A program made the translations under genes and the position numbers. Below the pieces are notes generated by a model, which saw only the letters and a list, made by a program, of their open reading frames with translations, was not told the DNA's origin and ran no database searches. From an uncultured Massilia sp. (GTDB lineage: Bacteria > Pseudomonadota > Gammaproteobacteria > Burkholderiales > Burkholderiaceae_D), in the NCBI RefSeq assembly GCF_913773735.1, contig NZ_CAJYEB010000049.1:180208-244207 (forward strand): 64,000 nucleotides of DNA. The letters are read 5' to 3'. Numbering within the stretch: the first letter of the stretch is position 1; every line of letters begins with the position of its first letter. Positions 61,054-64,000 of this stretch are shown one piece after another.

Positions 61054-61797
61054 ATGCACGTCAAATCCGTCCTGCTGTCCCTGTCCGCCATCCTCGCCAT
61101 GGCCGCGACCACGGCCCACGCAGTTCCCCTGATCGCCAACGGGAATTTCGAGCAGGTCACCAACGGCACCAACAAGCAGCTCGCGTCCGGCACCTCGACC
61201 ACCGCGGCCAACCGCACCACGCTGGTCGGCTGGAACAGCAGCAACGGCAACGACGGCGGCTACAACTTCGTCCTCGACAACGCGACCACCGTCGCGAATA
61301 CCGGCGCATCGATCGTCGGCCTGAAGGGCTATACCGCGTCCGCCAACGGCGGCAACGTGTTCGCGTCCGATTCGCAGTACTGGCCCGGCACCCTGTCGCA
61401 GGCCGTCAGCGGCCTGAGCGTCGGCACCTCGTACGTGCTGACCTTCGATTACGCGATGGGCCAGCAGAACGGCTTCGACGGCGCCAACTACAACAACTAC
61501 TGGCAGGTCACCTTCGGCAACACGGTCAAGGCCACCAGCGTGCTGACCTCGACCGACGGCGCCTTCACCGGCTGGAAGACGGCGACCATGACGTTCACCG
61601 CCACCAGCACCAGCCAGCTGCTGTCCTTCCTGGCCAAGGGCGACGCGCCGGGCGCGCCGCCGTTCATGCTGCTCGACGGCGTGTCGATGCAGGCCGCCGC
61701 CGTGCCCGAGCCGTCGACCTGGAGCCTGCTGCTGGGCGGCGCCGGACTGCTGGGCCTGGTGGTTCGCCGCCGCCGCAACGGCAGCCGCAAGGCCTGA
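61054..61797 (+). CDS. PEP-CTERM sorting domain protein
   Basis: A 247-residue exported protein with signal peptide (LLSLSAILAMAATTAHA), a beta-sandwich body (GNFEQVTNGTNKQL, then SYVLTFDYAMGQQNGF) similar to DUF642/carbohydrate-binding-like modules, and the C-terminal VPEPSTWSLLLGGAGLLG followed by RRRRNGSRKA, the exosortase recognition signal. Such proteins are exported in association with exopolysaccharide biofilm matrix. No exosortase gene (xrtA/epsH) is present in the window. The start follows GGAG. Confidence 0.93.
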   Translation: MHVKSVLLSLSAILAMAATTAHAVPLIANGNFEQVTNGTNKQLASGTSTTAANRTTLVGWNSSNGNDGGYNFVLDNATTVANTGASIVGLKGYTASANGGNVFASDSQYWPGTLSQAVSGLSVGTSYVLTFDYAMGQQNGFDGANYNNYWQVTFGNTVKATSVLTSTDGAFTGWKTATMTFTATSTSQLLSFLAKGDAPGAPPFMLLDGVSMQAAAVPEPSTWSLLLGGAGLLGLVVRRRRNGSRKA

Positions 61798-61846
61798 ACG
61801 CCGGTCCGCGCGCCGGCGGCGCCGGACGCCTCCTCCGCTTTTCGCC

Positions 61847-62683
61847 ATGAACGCCTTCTTCCACGACGTCGCCACGACGGCGCTGCGCCTGTGCGTGTGG
61901 CTCGTCCTGCTGGGCGCGATCTTCGTGCCGCTGGAGCGCTGGTTCGCCGTGCGCCAGGCGCCGGTGCTGCACCCCGAGCTGCGGCGCAACCTCGCCTATT
62001 ACTTCCTCAGCAGCCTGGTGCCGGTCCTGCTGCTGAGCGCCCCGACGGCGCTGCTCGCGGCCGCCGCCAGGCACTTGGTGCCGGCGCCGCTGACGGCGGC
62101 GGTGCAGGCCCTGCCGCCCGCGGCCCACATCGCGCTCGCCTTCGTCGTCGTCGAAACCGGCTTCTACTGGGGCCACCGGCTCAGCCACGAACTGCCCTGG
62201 CTGTGGCGCTTCCACGCGCTGCACCACAGCACCGAGCACGTGCACTTCCTGTCGAACACCCGCTCGCACCCGGTCGACATGGTCGTGACCCGCATGTTCG
62301 GCCTGGTGCCGCTGTACCTGCTGGGACTGGCCGAACCCACCGCCGCCGGCAGCGGCACGCCGGCCGCGCTGATGGTGCTGGGCATGCTGTGGGGCTTCTT
62401 CATCCACGCCAACCTGCGCTGGCGTTTCGGGCCGCTGGAATGGCTGGTGACGACGCCGGCCTTCCACCACTGGCACCACACGCGCCGCGACCACATCGAC
62501 CGCAACTACGCGTCCACGCTGCCCTTCCTGGACCGCCTGTTCGGCACCTATTACCTGCCGCGCCACTGGCCGGCCGAATACGGCACCGACACGCCGCATG
62601 CCGATGGCCTGGCGGGGCAGTTGCTCGATCCGCTCGTGGGCGCGCACCGGGCCGGCGCGGCGGACAAGCGCAACGCCGCCTGA
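61847..62683 (+). CDS. sterol desaturase/fatty acid hydroxylase superfamily protein (second copy)
   Basis: A 278-residue membrane di-iron protein with the histidine clusters GHRLSHELP, HALHHSTEH and HHWHHTRRDH and several hydrophobic helices. It is a distant paralogue of the protein encoded at 18105-18839. It starts 49 bp after the PEP-CTERM stop, so the two may be co-transcribed. Substrate unknown. Confidence 0.87.
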   Translation: MNAFFHDVATTALRLCVWLVLLGAIFVPLERWFAVRQAPVLHPELRRNLAYYFLSSLVPVLLLSAPTALLAAAARHLVPAPLTAAVQALPPAAHIALAFVVVETGFYWGHRLSHELPWLWRFHALHHSTEHVHFLSNTRSHPVDMVVTRMFGLVPLYLLGLAEPTAAGSGTPAALMVLGMLWGFFIHANLRWRFGPLEWLVTTPAFHHWHHTRRDHIDRNYASTLPFLDRLFGTYYLPRHWPAEYGTDTPHADGLAGQLLDPLVGAHRAGAADKRNAA

Positions 62684-62759
62684 GTTTTTTCGAGGTCGCT
62701 TGACCCCGTAGCCGTCGCTGCTGCGTTCCATGAGCATCGACCACTACCGGGAGCTTCCC

Positions 62760-64000
62760 ATGCCGCTTCGCCGCACCACCCTCGTCGCCGCCTGCGCCTA
62801 TGCCGCCTGGCTGCTGGCCGTGCCGGTCCTGCCCACGCTGGCGCAGGACGTGGCGCGCCGCCCGCCCCCGGCGCTCCTCGCCGTGCAGGGCGCCGAGCGC
62901 CCCATCGAGCTGCGCCGGGCCGCCGTCGACGTCGACATCGGCGCCGGCGTGGCCGACACGACGATCGAACTGGCCTTCCGTAATTCGAACGCGCGCACGC
63001 TCGAAGGCGAGCTGCAGTTCCCGCTGGCGCCGGGCCAGACGGTGGTCGGCTTCGCCCTCGACGTCGGCGGCGAGATGCGCCCCGCCGTGCCGGTCGAGAA
63101 GGCGCGCGGGCGCCAGGTGTTCGAGGAGATCGCGCGGCGCGGGGTCGACCCCGGCCTGCTCGAGGCCACGCGCGGCGACAACTTCAAGCTGCGTATCTAT
63201 CCGCTGCCGCCCGGCGGCGAGCGGCGCGTGCGCCTGCGCATCGCCCAGCGGCTGGAGCGCAGCGGCGGGGACTGGCTCTACCGGCTGCCGCTGCCGTACG
63301 CGGCCGGCGTCGACGACTGGCGCGCGGGCGTCAGGGTCCACGGCGCCGATGCCGCGCCGACCGTGCCCGGCGCCCTGCAGCCGGTCGCCTTCCGGCGCGA
63401 CGGCGACGGCGTCGCCGCCGACGTGCCGCGCGCCGCGCTGGCCGGCGGCGTGCTGGCGCTGCGCGGCAAGGCCGATGGCGTCGCGCGCGCCTGGACCGGG
63501 GACATCGACGGCGAGTCCTACTTCGTCGCCGACATTCCCGTCGTGGAAGGCGCCGCCTGGACGCCGCGCCGCCTGCCCGGCCGCGTGGGCCTGCTGTGGG
63601 ACAGCTCCGATTCCGGCGCCGCGCGCCGCCACGACCTCGAGTTCGCCCTGCTCGACCGCTATTTCCGCGCGCTGGGCGACGCCGAGGTCAGCCTGGTGCG
63701 CCTGCGCGACCGCGCCGAGGCGCCGCGCAGCTACCGCGTGCGCGGCGGCGACTGGTCGGCGCTGCGGCGCGAACTGGAGGCGACCGTGTACGACGGCGCC
63801 ACGGCACTGGGCGGCTGGACGGTCGATGCGCGCGCCGGCGAGTACCTGCTGGTCTCGGACGGCCTGGACAACTACGGCGCCGCGCCGTTCCCGCAACTGG
63901 CGCCGCACCAGCGCCTGTTCGCGCTGAACGGGGCGCCCGGCGGGTCGGACGGCGTCCGGCTCGCCGCGCTCGCCCGGCGCCATGGCGGCCGCGCCATCGA
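62760..64000 (+). CDS. VIT domain protein, N-terminal part, cut by right edge
   Basis: A protein with a signal peptide (LVAACAYAAWLLAVPVLPTL, cleaved near AQD) followed by a vault-inter-alpha-trypsin (VIT) domain at about residues 45-170: ELQFPLAPGQTVVGFALDVG, VEKARGRQVFEEIARRGVDP and FKLRIYPLPPGGERRVRL. A further domain continues to the edge (SYFVADIPVVEGAAW and VGLLWDSSDSGAARR), likely the von Willebrand A-type domain usual in such proteins. At least 413 residues lie in the window. The protein is probably a secreted or membrane adhesion/scaffold factor. Start at 62760 (MPLRRTT). Confidence 0.8.
   Translation, partial: MPLRRTTLVAACAYAAWLLAVPVLPTLAQDVARRPPPALLAVQGAERPIELRRAAVDVDIGAGVADTTIELAFRNSNARTLEGELQFPLAPGQTVVGFALDVGGEMRPAVPVEKARGRQVFEEIARRGVDPGLLEATRGDNFKLRIYPLPPGGERRVRLRIAQRLERSGGDWLYRLPLPYAAGVDDWRAGVRVHGADAAPTVPGALQPVAFRRDGDGVAADVPRAALAGGVLALRGKADGVARAWTGDIDGESYFVADIPVVEGAAWTPRRLPGRVGLLWDSSDSGAARRHDLEFALLDRYFRALGDAEVSLVRLRDRAEAPRSYRVRGGDWSALRRELEATVYDGATALGGWTVDARAGEYLLVSDGLDNYGAAPFPQLAPHQRLFALNGAPGGSDGVRLAALARRHGGRAI

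Overview
The window reads as a chromosomal segment of a GC-rich betaproteobacterium, most likely an Oxalobacteraceae member of the Massilia/Telluria/Duganella/Janthinobacterium group. The reasons are the codon use (nearly all G/C at third positions), a complete CqsA/LqsS/LqsR-type quorum-sensing locus of the kind called Jqs in Janthinobacterium, a PEP-CTERM exported protein, an orphan VgrG island, and GGGGTCAGAGCC-type intergenic repeats. I assign the genus by inference; there is no rRNA gene. I saw no tRNA, rRNA, CRISPR array, transposase, integrase or phage structural cluster. The 64 kb look like core chromosome with a few accessory islands.

Layout. 1-3.7 kb: DNA polymerase II (polB, cut by the left edge), a ferritin-like DUF455 protein and a secreted low-complexity protein, all on the minus strand. 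3.7-6.8 kb: an SGLT-like sodium/sugar symporter behind two LacI-type palindromes, then a NUDIX protein. 6.7-13.2 kb: two uncharacterised envelope proteins, a PAS-GGDEF-EAL protein and a DUF6622 membrane protein. 13.2-24.9 kb: an aldehyde dehydrogenase, a ThDP enzyme coupled to a family-1 glycosidase-like protein, a sterol-desaturase-like hydroxylase, two unknown proteins, a YeeE/TsuA sulfur transporter, a GMC oxidoreductase and an HDOD protein. 25.2-31.3 kb: a KfrA-like DNA-binding protein followed by the four-gene peptide-ligase/proteasome cluster (circularly permuted ATP-grasp, alpha-E protein, transglutaminase, Anbu protease) with a secreted protein tightly appended.

31.3-39.4 kb is a type VI secretion accessory island. 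It holds a PAAR protein, a polymorphic-toxin-44 effector with two paralogous membrane-anchored immunity candidates, a VgrG, a secreted partner, a three-part peptidoglycan-hydrolase effector (NNPGN-type N-terminus, LysM, TIGR02594-like catalytic domain) and its exported immunity candidate. No tss core genes are present, so these proteins must be loaded by a T6SS encoded elsewhere. 39.5-44.2 kb: a cold-shock/DUF1294 fusion, a frameshifted remnant, a secreted protein, a small acidic protein, a PPK2 polyphosphate kinase and a YdeI-like protein. 44.2-47.3 kb: a translationally coupled four-gene cassette (acyl-CoA dehydrogenase-like, PIG-L deacetylase, NodS-like methyltransferase, GT2 glycosyltransferase) that suggests assembly of an unknown small glycosylated product. 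47.4-52.5 kb: an oxidative hexuronate locus (uronate dehydrogenase, FadR-type regulator, KDG dehydratase, hexuronate MFS transporter, lactonase) that lacks the aldarate dehydratase.

52.8-64 kb: a flavin reductase-like protein, malic enzyme MaeB, the quorum-sensing trio (jqsA divergent from jqsS-jqsR), a DUF4380 protein, a PEP-CTERM protein, a second sterol-desaturase-like protein and a VIT-domain protein cut by the right edge. The most rewarding regions for follow-up are the T6SS effector/immunity island, the Anbu-ligase operon with its appended secreted protein, the four-gene acyl-CoA dehydrogenase/PIG-L cassette with a CGG microsatellite upstream, and the paired operators in front of the sugar symporter.
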